From CAYTUI01 sp964441335 (lineage in GTDB: Bacteria; Patescibacteriota; Patescibacteriia; UBA1558; 2-01-FULL-52-15), in NCBI GenBank assembly GCA_964441335.1, contig CAYTUI010000011.1, positions 1-37,914 on the forward strand: DNA of 37,914 nt. Reading direction: 5' to 3'. Both the position numbers and the translations under genes were made by a program. Under the pieces are notes generated by a model. The model saw only the letters and a program-made list of their open reading frames with translations. It did not search any database and was not told where the DNA came from. Numbering within the stretch: the first letter of the stretch is position 1; every line of letters begins with the position of its first letter. Positions 20,177 to 29,254 of the stretch are shown here, in pieces.

Positions 20177-21562
20177 CTAGTAGTCTGAACCGCTGGTATA
20201 CATAGACAAATCACTTACATTCAGGACAAAAGCATTATCAAAGTCTTTGGCTGTAAAAACTGCAGTAGAGACCTTTCTCTTAGTGCCATTCTCAATGTAG
20301 TAGATATCAGTACCACTCTTAACAAGAGTTCCTGACGGGTATTTATCTGTCAACGGCTCTCCTAGGGTATAAGTTGATGAGAAGAACCCCGGGATAACAT
20401 CATTTACTCTTAAAGCCCAGTTCGGGCCATAAAGAGTCGCCGCTACCGCCTCTGAAGGTATATGTCGCAGTACTCCACCTGGTTCAACCGCGTATGTTTT
20501 ATTGGAATTAACGGTTTTAACCAGTCTGGTACCAGCTCGGTTGGTCATGGCTCCTCCATCGGGATACGAATCCAACACGTCTACGCTAACTCGGACAACA
20601 TCATCAAAATTGGTATACCAAGTAAAGTAGGTTTTGGAATCCGGGAAGACGTATTTCTTCCCGTCCGCGCCGATTGAGTAAACCGCGGCATCTTGAGTAT
20701 TCGCTTTGGCTATCAATTTGACGCCTTGGGACTCAACCGCGGCCTTTGGAGCAGGCTCAATGGTTAGATCAATTTTATTCACAGTCAGAGCATTAAAGGT
20801 AACTTTAACGTCCTTAACTCCATCACCGTTCAGATCATACAAAGCCGATTGGCCAAGTGATAATGAACCGGTTACCGGAGTTGACTGCAGAGTAAAAGTG
20901 ATAATCTTGGTGGCCGTGTCTAAACCAGTAATAGTCAAGCTGTGGCCACCAGTCATCCCAGCTACTGAAAAGCTGGCTACAGAGTTTACATACATAAACA
21001 GGTCTTCACCAGCGGTCGGTAATTGGCCGACATCTTTGGTTTCACCGCCATTAATGGTGGTATTCCCGGAAGTTGCCGGGGGTGTACTACCCCCGCCACC
21101 GCCTCCTCCCCCACCGCCACCACCAGTATCACCACTACCACTACTACCACCGCAAGAAGCATTGTTGGAGGATGATGGCTTAATGGTATAGGTACCGCTG
21201 GCAGTTGGCACAGTAACAGTAGAGGTTCCTGGTGTGGTATTTCTGCCGCAGGCTACTTGAGCACCGGCAAGGAAAACTACCAGGACTTGCGCGTCTGCAT
21301 CAGCGGATGAGACTGAAAATGGTCCGGGATTAGTAACAGTAAAAACTCCGCTACTAATAGTCCAACTTTCAGCCGTTGAACCGCTGATAATAGTCATATC
21401 AGCAGTACTAGGGTCGTTATGCATGTCAACAGCTTCTACTGTTATATTGCCATTGGCTACGAAATCATCTACAGCAGCCGAAACAGGAGTGGCTACAGCA
21501 AAAACCATCATGACAGCGATCATCCCGCTATTAACCATAGTTGCTATGGTCTTTTTTTTCAT
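20177..21562 (-). CDS. Secreted surface protein with Gly-rich linker
   Basis: A 461-residue secreted protein. A signal peptide (MIAVMMVFAVATPVSA) is followed by beta-rich segments, then a Gly-rich linker at ~residues 145-160 and a domain similar to cohesin/dockerin-like Ca sites (YDLNGDGVKDVKVTFNAL). The C-terminal ~180 residues contain a CPR-type surface module: AAVYSIGADGKKYVFPDSKTYFTWYTNFDDV and later KTYAVEPGGVLRHIP. Probably exposed on or shed from the surface. A weak AAGG precedes the ATG. The Gly-rich linker also creates a meaningless Pro-rich ORF on the plus strand. Confidence 0.75.
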   Translation of the reverse strand: MKKKTIATMVNSGMIAVMMVFAVATPVSAAVDDFVANGNITVEAVDMHNDPSTADMTIISGSTAESWTISSGVFTVTNPGPFSVSSADADAQVLVVFLAGAQVACGRNTTPGTSTVTVPTASGTYTIKPSSSNNASCGGSSGSGDTGGGGGGGGGGGGSTPPATSGNTTINGGETKDVGQLPTAGEDLFMYVNSVASFSVAGMTGGHSLTITGLDTATKIITFTLQSTPVTGSLSLGQSALYDLNGDGVKDVKVTFNALTVNKIDLTIEPAPKAAVESQGVKLIAKANTQDAAVYSIGADGKKYVFPDSKTYFTWYTNFDDVVRVSVDVLDSYPDGGAMTNRAGTRLVKTVNSNKTYAVEPGGVLRHIPSEAVAATLYGPNWALRVNDVIPGFFSSTYTLGEPLTDKYPSGTLVKSGTDIYYIENGTKRKVSTAVFTAKDFDNAFVLNVSDLSMYTSGSDY

Positions 21563-21661
21563 ATTCTTAACCTTATTAATGAGTAATTTCCCCTTTTGCG
21601 ACCTTTTATCCGATTAGGATAGAGAACGATTATTGTAAGGGAAAATAAGAACTTAATTACC

Positions 21662-22714
21662 TTAATTAGTAGCTGTGACTGTTAGCGGGATGTAGAAGGT
21701 TGAGCTACCAACTTTGACTCTTAGACCTTTGGTAAAGGTCGGACTAGAGGCATAAGTCGTAACAAATCCAGCACCACCACCGGCATTGGCAAATCCCTGT
21801 AAAGAGAACAGGAAGGCCTTAGCATCAACAGCGGCAATACCTTCGGTAGAGCCATCGTTGACGACTCTGATAAATGATAGCTCGGTGACAGCGGCCGGAG
21901 TGCTATTGGCACCAAAGGAATAGATTTCCGGTTGCAGTGCGGCATAGGTTCCGCCGGCTGCTACCGCGCCATCCGGTAGAATAAGCTGACTTCTAACGCC
22001 AACTCCTAAACCTGTGACAGATCCTTTGGTTGTGCTTTCGCCTAATCCCAAAGTGATGTGAGCGCCATGAGCAGTACCAACAGCGACGCCGTCAATTTCA
22101 GTATATGATCTTAGTGATTCTCCGCCGCCAGTTGTGGCGCCTGATAGTTCTAATCTATTGTAGATACTTCTGGTTTCACTACCGGCAGTTGTAGCGGTAG
22201 TCTTGGTATAAATTTGGATGAATTTGGTGCTAGCCACTGCTGAAGCCAACGGTGTGGCTGCAGTTCCGGCCAACACTAACGGTCCGGCTGCTGCTGTAAT
22301 TACTGTATCTGTGAAGTCTATGCCTTTGTTGGCGTTAATAACTCTGGTTGATGTCAGGTCACCAGTTGAAGTACCACCTAAAGTTATGGTACCTGAACCA
22401 GCGGCATCAATGGTCAAATTCTCATTTGTGCCAGAGGTAATAACTGACAGAGCTAAACCGCCGGCGGCGGCCGCAGATTTGATCTTCAAACCAGTGGCCG
22501 ATGTAGCAGTTGAAGCATCAACTTTCAAAGCCGGGTTGGTAGCGCCTGCTAATCCTACAGTCAGAGCGCTAGCGCTGGCCGAGGTAATGGTAACTGTGCC
22601 CGATGTTGTTACATTAGTACCAATAGTAGTGGCACTAACAGCTGTCGCTCCCCCTACCAAGGCTACTAAGGCAACGATCGTGACTGCTATCTTTATGTTG
22701 CTTTTTTCTTTCAT
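21662..22714 (-). CDS. Secreted low-complexity Ala/Thr/Gly-rich protein (S-layer or fibre-like)
   Basis: About 350 residues. A signal peptide (IKIAVTIVALVALVGGATAVSA) precedes ~300 residues rich in A, T, G and S with short repeated beta strands, a composition typical of extracellular or fibre/tail-like proteins. The C terminus (FTKGLRVKVGSSTFYIPLTV) is the most conserved-looking part. Two in-frame starts exist (22732 and 22714); neither has a ribosome site, and I prefer the second because it gives a normal signal peptide. The AT-rich leader is ~190 bases long. No enzyme motif. Confidence 0.65.
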   Translation of the reverse strand: MKEKSNIKIAVTIVALVALVGGATAVSATTIGTNVTTSGTVTITSASASALTVGLAGATNPALKVDASTATSATGLKIKSAAAAGGLALSVITSGTNENLTIDAAGSGTITLGGTSTGDLTSTRVINANKGIDFTDTVITAAAGPLVLAGTAATPLASAVASTKFIQIYTKTTATTAGSETRSIYNRLELSGATTGGGESLRSYTEIDGVAVGTAHGAHITLGLGESTTKGSVTGLGVGVRSQLILPDGAVAAGGTYAALQPEIYSFGANSTPAAVTELSFIRVVNDGSTEGIAAVDAKAFLFSLQGFANAGGGAGFVTTYASSPTFTKGLRVKVGSSTFYIPLTVTATN

Positions 22715-23030
22715 AGTTTTATTAATTGTCATTTAAATAGTTACTATAATTATTTAACATGCATCATCAAACAATCATAATAAATATCTTTTGTCCCTCC
22801 ATCTAGGTTCTATAAATACCTGCTTATTTTACCCAACGACCTTTAAATGGGAATAAAGGCTTTTTTGGAACCCAAAATGAAGACTATTTGAACTGCTATA
22901 ATTATAACATAAAACTGTCAAAAGATTGACAATCTTCAAGCCCGATTTATCTTAAATTATTGAGTTAAATGTTAACCAAATTCCGTTAACCGTCCAAAAG
23001 CGATAAAAATTAGATTTATTGAGTATTATT
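22715..23030 (-). promoter_or_regulatory. Promoter region with operator-like palindrome and long leader
   Basis: On the minus strand an extended -10 TGTTATAAT (22909-22901) follows the palindrome TGTCAA-AAGA-TTGACA (22916-22931). The transcript would have a leader of ~185 bases before 22714, containing AGAACC..., GGAGGG far from the start, and no clear hairpin. Nothing coding is visible here. Confidence 0.5.
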
Positions 23031-25157
23031 CTATTTTACAAATGCCTGAAGGGCTTTAATTTTATCGCTAATAGCCTGATTATTAGGCTCAAGCTGTAAT
23101 ACTATCTGATAGTTAGCCACAGCTAAATCGTTTTGACCGGAAAATTCATAAATCATAGCCTTAAGGTAATAGGCCTGGGTATAATTATTTTTTAACTTAA
23201 GGGCGGCGTCGACATTTTCTAAGGCGCTCTTTATATTTTCATCATACATGGACTGGAGTTGCGTTTTGTCGGCTGATTTGGTGCCTGCCTGACCGGCTTG
23301 TATTTTAGCGTTTTTCGCTAGCTCAAAATTCAGGCTGGCAATATTATACGGAATAGACGGATTGTTCGGATTTATCTCCCCGACTTTTTTGTAATTATCT
23401 ATTGCCAATTGATAGGCGCCAGCATCCATAGCCATAAAATTAACGTAAATCTTGGCCACCTGCTCTTGATTCTGGCTATTAGCCGGACTAACTTCCAAAA
23501 GCTTCTCTGTCAGGGCTTCCAATTGGCTAAAAACCGGTTGAAGATTTTGCTCTTTTTGTGCCGGAGTTAAGGCTTGATCGGCTAATATTTGCTCTAATTT
23601 TATCAAATAAACCTCTGATAATTCTCGCCAATATAGATCATTAGTGCTATCTAAATCTGTGGCCTTAGTAATCAAACCAACAACCGAATTAATATCAGAA
23701 TTTTTCACTGACGCTGTTGCTAAGGCTTGTTCATAGCTCATAGCCGCCACATATTTCTTGCCCGAATAATACAGACCAATAACAGAGCCAGCTATCAGAA
23801 TAATGCTTAGCAACATTATGAAAAATGCCTGCTGTGGAGCCTTGATAAATACAATCTGCTTCCTCTTAGTGTTGCTGGCCGCTAACCACAGACCAAAAAT
23901 GAAGAAAGTAATGAATAACAGAAAAAAATCAGCCGAATATAAAAACCAAAACAGTAAGTAATATAAACCTAAGACAGTCAAAACCGACTGGACGAAAGTG
24001 CGATTAGCCGACTGGTCTGGTTTCTTAGTTGAAATAAGCATCTTCAGGCCGCGGTAAGAAAAAGCCAGCAATATCAATAAAAATGCCATTAACCCCACGA
24101 CACCAAATTCCAGCGCCCAAGTGGTTAAAGCAAAACTGCCTTGAGGAAATCTGGTCTGCCAATAAGGACCTTGAACGATATTGACCGGCTGATGGCGGAC
24201 ATATTGATATTCCCAAGTCGCCGGACCGGAACCGATAATCATATTCTTTACAGAATCCCCAAAACTGCTACCAATAATCTGGTAGGAACTTTGGTTATTT
24301 AAAGAAATCAGACCGGGTAAAATAAAACGTTTCGGTAAGGGTATTATTATGACTATCAAAATAACCGCGATGACAAAAATCACGGCTGGCAGATAAACCT
24401 GCCGTAGATCCACTTTTTTTGCTTCCGAGTCGTTCTTGCCGGACGAAAACTCTTTCATTTTTTGCCAAATAACCATAATCATAGCCAAAGCAATACCAAT
24501 CCAAACCACCTTAAGATCTATGACTATTAAACTGACAAAAAACAAAACCAAGGCTAAATAGCCCAACGCCTGATAAAGCTTATTCTTAAATAAACTGGAA
24601 TTGCCCAAAAAAGAAATTAAAACTACGGTTAAGCCTCCAAAAAAGACAGCCATTCCCCAAATAGTACTTATTAAATTAAAGCCGGCTGTGTGGGTAAAAT
24701 CCCAAGGTAAAATAGCACCAAAAAATAATTGACTAAGGAACAATATGTTGACAATAGTGTCACTGATTAATAATAGAACCAGAATTTTTATAAAATCTCG
24801 GCTTTTGTCAAAAATATTGCTGACCAGAAAAAAGATGACTGCGTACAGGATAAAGTTAAGATAAGAGTCATCATTTAACGCCGACCAGAAACTATGCGCT
24901 TGGCTAGACGAAAAGGCTGTAGATAACCCTAGAACTGCCAATAAAACTACCATGGCCGTGGAGAGCTTGGTCCAATTCAACCTTAACTCCCCGGTTTTCA
25001 TAATATTTATCAGCCAAAGAATCAAAACTACCGATGTTATGACAAGCAATAAGATGTGTTTATTCCACATTAAAGGCGCTGTGGTCAGCGGTAAAACAAA
25101 AAGTGGTAAAACAAAAATTGCCAAATAAAGAAGAAATTTGCTTATTTTGTTCAACAT
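23031..25157 (-). CDS. O-antigen ligase-like membrane protein with C-terminal TPR domain
   Basis: A 708-residue membrane protein. About 12 membrane segments occupy residues 1-450, with the O-antigen ligase/polymerase (Wzy_C-type) extracellular region around residues 290-345 (MIIGSGPATWEYQYVRHQPV, then RFPQGSFALTTWALEFG). Residues ~480-708 form TPR-like helical pairs (DQEKL..., INPNNPSIPYNIASLNFELA, LQLEPNNQAISDKIKALQAF). In other bacteria such proteins join or polymerise glycans on lipid carriers; in CPR the acceptor is unknown. A divergent gene starts 155 bases away at 25312. Confidence 0.8.
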   Translation of the reverse strand: MLNKISKFLLYLAIFVLPLFVLPLTTAPLMWNKHILLLVITSVVLILWLINIMKTGELRLNWTKLSTAMVVLLAVLGLSTAFSSSQAHSFWSALNDDSYLNFILYAVIFFLVSNIFDKSRDFIKILVLLLISDTIVNILFLSQLFFGAILPWDFTHTAGFNLISTIWGMAVFFGGLTVVLISFLGNSSLFKNKLYQALGYLALVLFFVSLIVIDLKVVWIGIALAMIMVIWQKMKEFSSGKNDSEAKKVDLRQVYLPAVIFVIAVILIVIIIPLPKRFILPGLISLNNQSSYQIIGSSFGDSVKNMIIGSGPATWEYQYVRHQPVNIVQGPYWQTRFPQGSFALTTWALEFGVVGLMAFLLILLAFSYRGLKMLISTKKPDQSANRTFVQSVLTVLGLYYLLFWFLYSADFFLLFITFFIFGLWLAASNTKRKQIVFIKAPQQAFFIMLLSIILIAGSVIGLYYSGKKYVAAMSYEQALATASVKNSDINSVVGLITKATDLDSTNDLYWRELSEVYLIKLEQILADQALTPAQKEQNLQPVFSQLEALTEKLLEVSPANSQNQEQVAKIYVNFMAMDAGAYQLAIDNYKKVGEINPNNPSIPYNIASLNFELAKNAKIQAGQAGTKSADKTQLQSMYDENIKSALENVDAALKLKNNYTQAYYLKAMIYEFSGQNDLAVANYQIVLQLEPNNQAISDKIKALQAFVK

Positions 25158-25311
25158 ACCTTAATCCTCTAATTAAACCTCTAAAAAGCGGGTTATATTT
25201 AGTCGGTATCATTATATACATAGTTATACCGGCACGCAAGGCAAGGGTTTGGCTGTATCCGTGGAAGCGAAATATGATGTTTATTTATATCACAGATGCT
25301 ATAATCTAGTT

Positions 25312-27063
25312 ATGAAAAAATATATATTATACGCCTTTGTCCTGTTGTTTATAGCTAGTCTTGGCTTAAAAGTTCAGGCGCAGGAAATAATCTCTTCTTT
25401 TGATACCCAGATTTTTGTTAATCAGGATGCCAGTTTTTTGGTCCAAGAAACCATTGTTTATGATTTTAGCAATCTTCAGCGACATGGCATTTACCGGGAT
25501 ATACCGGTTAAATATCAATCTAAATTAGGCAACTATAGTATTAGCCTTGATGATATTTCTGTAACGGATCAGACCGGCAAAAAGTATCCATTTGAAGTAC
25601 AAAATCTGGGTAATAATAAAAGAATTAAAATTGGCGATTCTAATCTTACTGTCACTGGCCAGCATACTTATATAATTAATTACACAGTTAAGCGAGCCAT
25701 TGTTTATAGCCAGGATTATGATGAGATATATTGGAATGTTACCGGTAATGACTGGCCGGTCGCTATTACTGACGCTCAAACTACTATTATCCTACCTACA
25801 AATAACGCTGTTGAAGCTTCTGACATAATAGCTAGATGTTATGCTGGATATTTTGGCAGCACTTATGCCTGTTCGCAATTAAGCCAGCCGCAATTTAAGC
25901 AACTAGCCGGGAGTGATTCCATCATCTTAACAGCCCATCATTATAATTTACAGATAGAGCAGGGCATGACTATGGTGGTGGAGTTGCCAAAGGGCCTTCT
26001 TTGGGAACCTAGCCGGGTAGACAGAGTTAGGCAGTTTATTTGGGATAATATTATTTTGGTTTTACCATTGCTCGTCCTGATCGGCATGGCTATTATATGG
26101 TATCGCCGCGGTCGAGATCCGCGCGGCCGCGGGACTATTATAGCGATGTACGAGCCGCCGCAGGATTTATCGCCGGCAGAAGTCGGGACGATTATTGATG
26201 AGCAGGCGGATTTTAAAGATATTGTGGCTGAAATGATACAGTTGGCAATTAACGGCTATTTAAAAATTGAAAGAGTTGAGGAAAAGAAATTTTTAGGCAA
26301 AAGTGTTGATTATATTATTAAGCAGTTAAAAGAAGCAGACGCTGGATTAAAAAATTTTGAAGAGCAACTGCTATTTGATTTATTCAGGATTAAAGCCACA
26401 TCTTCCACTGAAGTTGGGGTTTTAAAACAGGTAAAGCTGTCTGATTTGCAGAATAAGTTTCAACTGTCATTAGAACAGATTAGACAGAAGATTTATGCTA
26501 CAATAGTGAAACGTGGATATTTCGCCGCCAACCCCCGTACCACTAAAGCTATGTACCTGACTATCGGTCTGTTCGTATTCCTAGCTGGAGAATTGTTAGC
26601 TAAGAATCATTTTAATAGCCCGGCGTTAATTTTTAGTACAATAGCCTCTGGGTTGATCATTGCTTTAATAGGCTGGTTTATGCCGCGTCGAACCCAGGCC
26701 GGAGTTTTGGCCAGGGAGCATATCCTAGGCTTTAAAGAATTTTTAACAGTGACCGAAAAAGATCGCTTGAAATTTCATAATGCTCCAGAAAAAAATCCTC
26801 AAATGTTTGAAAAATTTTTATCCTTTGCGATTGCTCTAGGCGTAGAAAAGCAGTGGGCTAAACAATTTGAAGGAATGGATATGCCGCCACCCAACTGGTA
26901 TGGCGGTTCAGTCGGGTCTTTTAACACAGTTCTTCTTGTTCATAACTTAAATAATTTTAGTAGTGCCGCTAAAACAAATTTGGGCGCTAATCCTTCTTCT
27001 GGCAGCCATGGAGGTGGTATGTCCGGCGGAGGCTTTGGCGGTGGCGGTGGCGGAAGTTGGTAA
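25312..27063 (+). CDS. DUF2207 membrane protein
   Basis: A 583-residue protein with a signal peptide (KKYILYAFVLLFIASLGLKVQAQ), an extracytoplasmic beta-rich DUF2207 domain (residues ~25-240, e.g. VQETIVYDFSNLQRHGIYRDIPVKY), a membrane helix (NIILVLPLLVLIGMAIIWY), a cytoplasmic domain and two more helices near 430-470. The end is the usual Gly-rich GGGMSGGGFGGGGGGSW-type tail. The ATG at 25312 is 6 bases after TATAAT (with TG one base before it), so a leaderless mRNA is likely; a longer ORF start at 25249 has no signal. The function of this widespread family is unknown. Confidence 0.85.
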   Translation: MKKYILYAFVLLFIASLGLKVQAQEIISSFDTQIFVNQDASFLVQETIVYDFSNLQRHGIYRDIPVKYQSKLGNYSISLDDISVTDQTGKKYPFEVQNLGNNKRIKIGDSNLTVTGQHTYIINYTVKRAIVYSQDYDEIYWNVTGNDWPVAITDAQTTIILPTNNAVEASDIIARCYAGYFGSTYACSQLSQPQFKQLAGSDSIILTAHHYNLQIEQGMTMVVELPKGLLWEPSRVDRVRQFIWDNIILVLPLLVLIGMAIIWYRRGRDPRGRGTIIAMYEPPQDLSPAEVGTIIDEQADFKDIVAEMIQLAINGYLKIERVEEKKFLGKSVDYIIKQLKEADAGLKNFEEQLLFDLFRIKATSSTEVGVLKQVKLSDLQNKFQLSLEQIRQKIYATIVKRGYFAANPRTTKAMYLTIGLFVFLAGELLAKNHFNSPALIFSTIASGLIIALIGWFMPRRTQAGVLAREHILGFKEFLTVTEKDRLKFHNAPEKNPQMFEKFLSFAIALGVEKQWAKQFEGMDMPPPNWYGGSVGSFNTVLLVHNLNNFSSAAKTNLGANPSSGSHGGGMSGGGFGGGGGGSW

Positions 27064-27113
27064 TATAAAGCTGACTAAATAGTAATATTTTTTAAAATAT
27101 AATTTATAACGTT

Positions 27114-27479
27114 ATGAAAAAAACCTATTTAATAATACCCCTTCTGCTTCTATTTACATCCGGCTGTTCGCTTTTTTTGCAGCAGCCGACGGATAGAGCC
27201 AATGTTAANNNNNNNNNNGTTGCCTCCACTACTCCGGCGGAAGATCAGCCTGTCAGTGGTAGTTTCAATTTCACCGGCACCCAAGAAATGGAAATCTGCA
27301 ATACTCGAGCAATCTGCCATCGCGGCAACGTTGTCTTTGAAAGTGGCGATATTATAACAATTACCGATCAAGACGGGCAGGAGCTGGAAATAGCAGACTC
27401 TACTTGCGATGAGCTGTCTTGTTATATTGAGGATATCAATGGCAAGGAATGGGATCTTGTGCCCGCAACACAGCTGTAG
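27114..27479 (+). CDS. Putative lipoprotein, interrupted by an assembly gap
   Basis: A 121-residue protein with a lipoprotein signal (KKTYLIIPLLLLFTSGCSLF; the lipobox Cys follows FTSG). The mature part is short and beta-rich with four Cys (CNTRAIC, CDELSC). A run of 10 Ns at 27209-27218 sits in the N-terminal part, so about four residues are unknown and the reading frame across the gap is not proven, although both sides fit one lipoprotein. TATAAT/TATAAC boxes lie 3-10 bases upstream. It would be a substrate for the Lgt encoded at 29251. Confidence 0.65.
   Translation: MKKTYLIIPLLLLFTSGCSLFLQQPTDRANVXXXXVASTTPAEDQPVSGSFNFTGTQEMEICNTRAICHRGNVVFESGDIITITDQDGQELEIADSTCDELSCYIEDINGKEWDLVPATQL
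27209..27218. other. Assembly gap (10 N)
   Basis: Ten undetermined bases inside the lipoprotein gene, probably a scaffold join of unknown true length. Confidence 0.95.
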
Positions 27480-27553
27480 TTTTTAATCAATAACCAACGA
27501 GTCAATATCAAAACTCTTGTCTCATTGCTCGGATTATTCCAGAGGTTAAAATA

Positions 27554-28303
27554 ATGGCCAGAAAAATAAAAAAATTACATTTGCTGTCATCTCTAATAGC
27601 TATGATTGCTTTATTGGTTACCTGGTTTGCGTTTGAGTTAACCGTTAATGACGTTAAAGGTAAAGAAAATTTCTTCAAAAAAATATATTTCCGGACTGTG
27701 CGCATTCTGCCGGTCAAACCGGCTGTTAAGCTGGCCATCCCCTTTCACCATCAGGAACATACACTGTCTTGCGAAGTTGCTTCATTATTAATGGCCTTAA
27801 AATATAAAGGGGCAAATGTTACTGAAAGCGAATTAATCCAACAATTACCTGTCTCCGACCCTGGACCACGACATCCTGATAACACTTGGGGCGATCCCAA
27901 TGTGGGTTTTGTCGGGGATATCAACGGTAAAATGCCCAACACCGGTTATGGCGTTTATGAACAACCAATTTATGATTTAGCTTCAAAATACCGAACGGCA
28001 AAAATTCTTAAAAACCCGTCAGTGACGGACTTGATTACCGAATTAACCAATGGCAATCCGATTGTGGTTTGGGGCGTGGTGGTTGGCCGAAGCCGAGATA
28101 TCTCTTGGAAAACACCGGAAGGAAAAGTTATCAAAGCTAAGTTGGATGAACATGCCCGAACTTTAATCGGTTTTACCGGCACCTCGGATAATCCGCAGTT
28201 GATGATCCTACAAGACCCAATCTACGGTGAGATCAGGTTAAAGGTTGCTGATTTTATGAAAAATTGGGAACTGCTTGAAAAAAAAGCAGTAGTTATATAT
28301 TAA
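27554..28303 (+). CDS. C39-like (Peptidase_C39_2) papain-fold protein
   Basis: A 249-residue protein with an N-terminal membrane anchor (LSSLIAMIALLVTWFAFELTV). The domain starts at ~residue 60 with AIPFHHQEHTLSCEVASLLMAL, carrying the catalytic Cys in the typical H-x-x-x-S-C-E/G context. The His is in LDEHARTLIGFTGTSDN, and Asp in MILQDPIYGEIRL, giving the Cys-His-Asp triad of C39-like papain-fold peptidases. The domain probably faces outward. An ATG follows 75 bases after the lipoprotein gene on the same strand, and the two may be co-transcribed. Substrate unknown. Confidence 0.8.
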   Translation: MARKIKKLHLLSSLIAMIALLVTWFAFELTVNDVKGKENFFKKIYFRTVRILPVKPAVKLAIPFHHQEHTLSCEVASLLMALKYKGANVTESELIQQLPVSDPGPRHPDNTWGDPNVGFVGDINGKMPNTGYGVYEQPIYDLASKYRTAKILKNPSVTDLITELTNGNPIVVWGVVVGRSRDISWKTPEGKVIKAKLDEHARTLIGFTGTSDNPQLMILQDPIYGEIRLKVADFMKNWELLEKKAVVIY

Positions 28304-28447
28304 TTTACTCAACCGAGAAGTAATTACCGATTCAACACTTTTGTCAAAGAGGTGTTTTTATAATATCTATAACGCTCAATTTCTCCACCGACTATATTAT
28401 ATGACACACTAAGACAGTAGATTCAATGCGTCAACTATTTTTTTTCA

Positions 28448-28529
28448 GACCCCTCCTTAGTCCTCCCCTTGTCAGGGGAGGCTCCTTTAGTTAGAGCCCC
28501 TCCTTACCAAGGAGGGGCAAGGGGAGGTC
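28448..28529. repeat. REP-like palindrome cluster (CCCCTCC type)
   Basis: GACCCCTCC...TCCTCCCCTTG and its inverse CAAGGGGAGGTC enclose CCCCTCCTT-ACC-AAGGAGGGG and CTCCCCTTGTCAGGGGAG hairpins. It lies between the convergent ends of the C39-like and M23 genes. Such GGGGAGG palindromes recur as REP-like elements in many genomes; copies elsewhere cannot be seen here. Confidence 0.6.
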
Positions 28530-28585
28530 ACGGTATATAGTTAAAAATTTGCTCAAAATAAATAATTTTAAAACCCCAAAATATT

Positions 28586-29254
28586 TTACGACAAAATTTT
28601 AAAATCAATCCACCGGCTCAAGTCTGCTTGATTTTGAACATAGCCTTTTAATTCAATGGCTGAGCCTCTGTGAATCCCCAAATGCAAATGTTTGCGCTCG
28701 CCGTCAGTATCGTAACTATATCCTTGACCCAAGTTACCGATAGACTCCCCTGCTTTTAGCTCATCACCCACTTTTAAACTAATACTACTTAAAGCCAGAT
28801 GGCCATATATAACCGTAATCGGCTGATTTTGATATTGACACGATTGAATTAAGACGCCGCCATAGCCGTTGACCCTTTGTTTATATACTACCCGGCCATC
28901 ACAAATGGCTTTAATTGCGACTACGATGTCTACCTCTTCAGGGAAAGTTTCAAAATCCGTGCCGGTATGATAACCGGAAAATTTCTCCGGTTGTACAGGC
29001 GAATCGGTCGGCGATATTTTAATGCCAAAAGGCTTTTTAGTAATTCTCTCATTAGCACGACTAAGGGGCGCGGCAAAAACCACTACCGGTGACGGAACAT
29101 CGTTAACTGGCGCCACTTCATTTACAGCCGGCTGATTATTATTAACTTGATTTGTATTAGTTTCGGCAGGCGTCGTCCAAACACTTTTGCTAACAGCAAC
29201 GACCAAACCAATCACCACTAGTACTATTACGATTATTATATATTTCGCTTTCAT
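28586..29254 (-). CDS. M23 family metallopeptidase (peptidoglycan hydrolase)
   Basis: A 222-residue protein with an N-terminal anchor (YIIIVIVLVVIGLVVAVSKSV), a Asn/Pro-rich linker and an M23 LytM-type domain: HTGTDFE (His and Asp zinc ligands), YGHLALS and HLHLGIH (second and third His). All zinc ligands are present, so activity is expected against peptide crosslinks of the wall. Its ATG overlaps the lgt stop (ATGA), showing translational coupling with lgt. It is the last gene of the minus-strand block. Confidence 0.9.
   Translation of the reverse strand: MKAKYIIIVIVLVVIGLVVAVSKSVWTTPAETNTNQVNNNQPAVNEVAPVNDVPSPVVVFAAPLSRANERITKKPFGIKISPTDSPVQPEKFSGYHTGTDFETFPEEVDIVVAIKAICDGRVVYKQRVNGYGGVLIQSCQYQNQPITVIYGHLALSSISLKVGDELKAGESIGNLGQGYSYDTDGERKHLHLGIHRGSAIELKGYVQNQADLSRWIDFKILS

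Noticed and set aside
20706..21191. Pro-rich protein on the plus strand
   Set aside because: It is the antisense of the Gly-rich linker of the secreted protein at 20177-21562 and has no ribosome site.
22218..22736. Plus-strand Val/Ala-rich ORF of 172 residues
   Set aside because: Antisense shadow of the low-complexity surface gene, caused by its codon bias.
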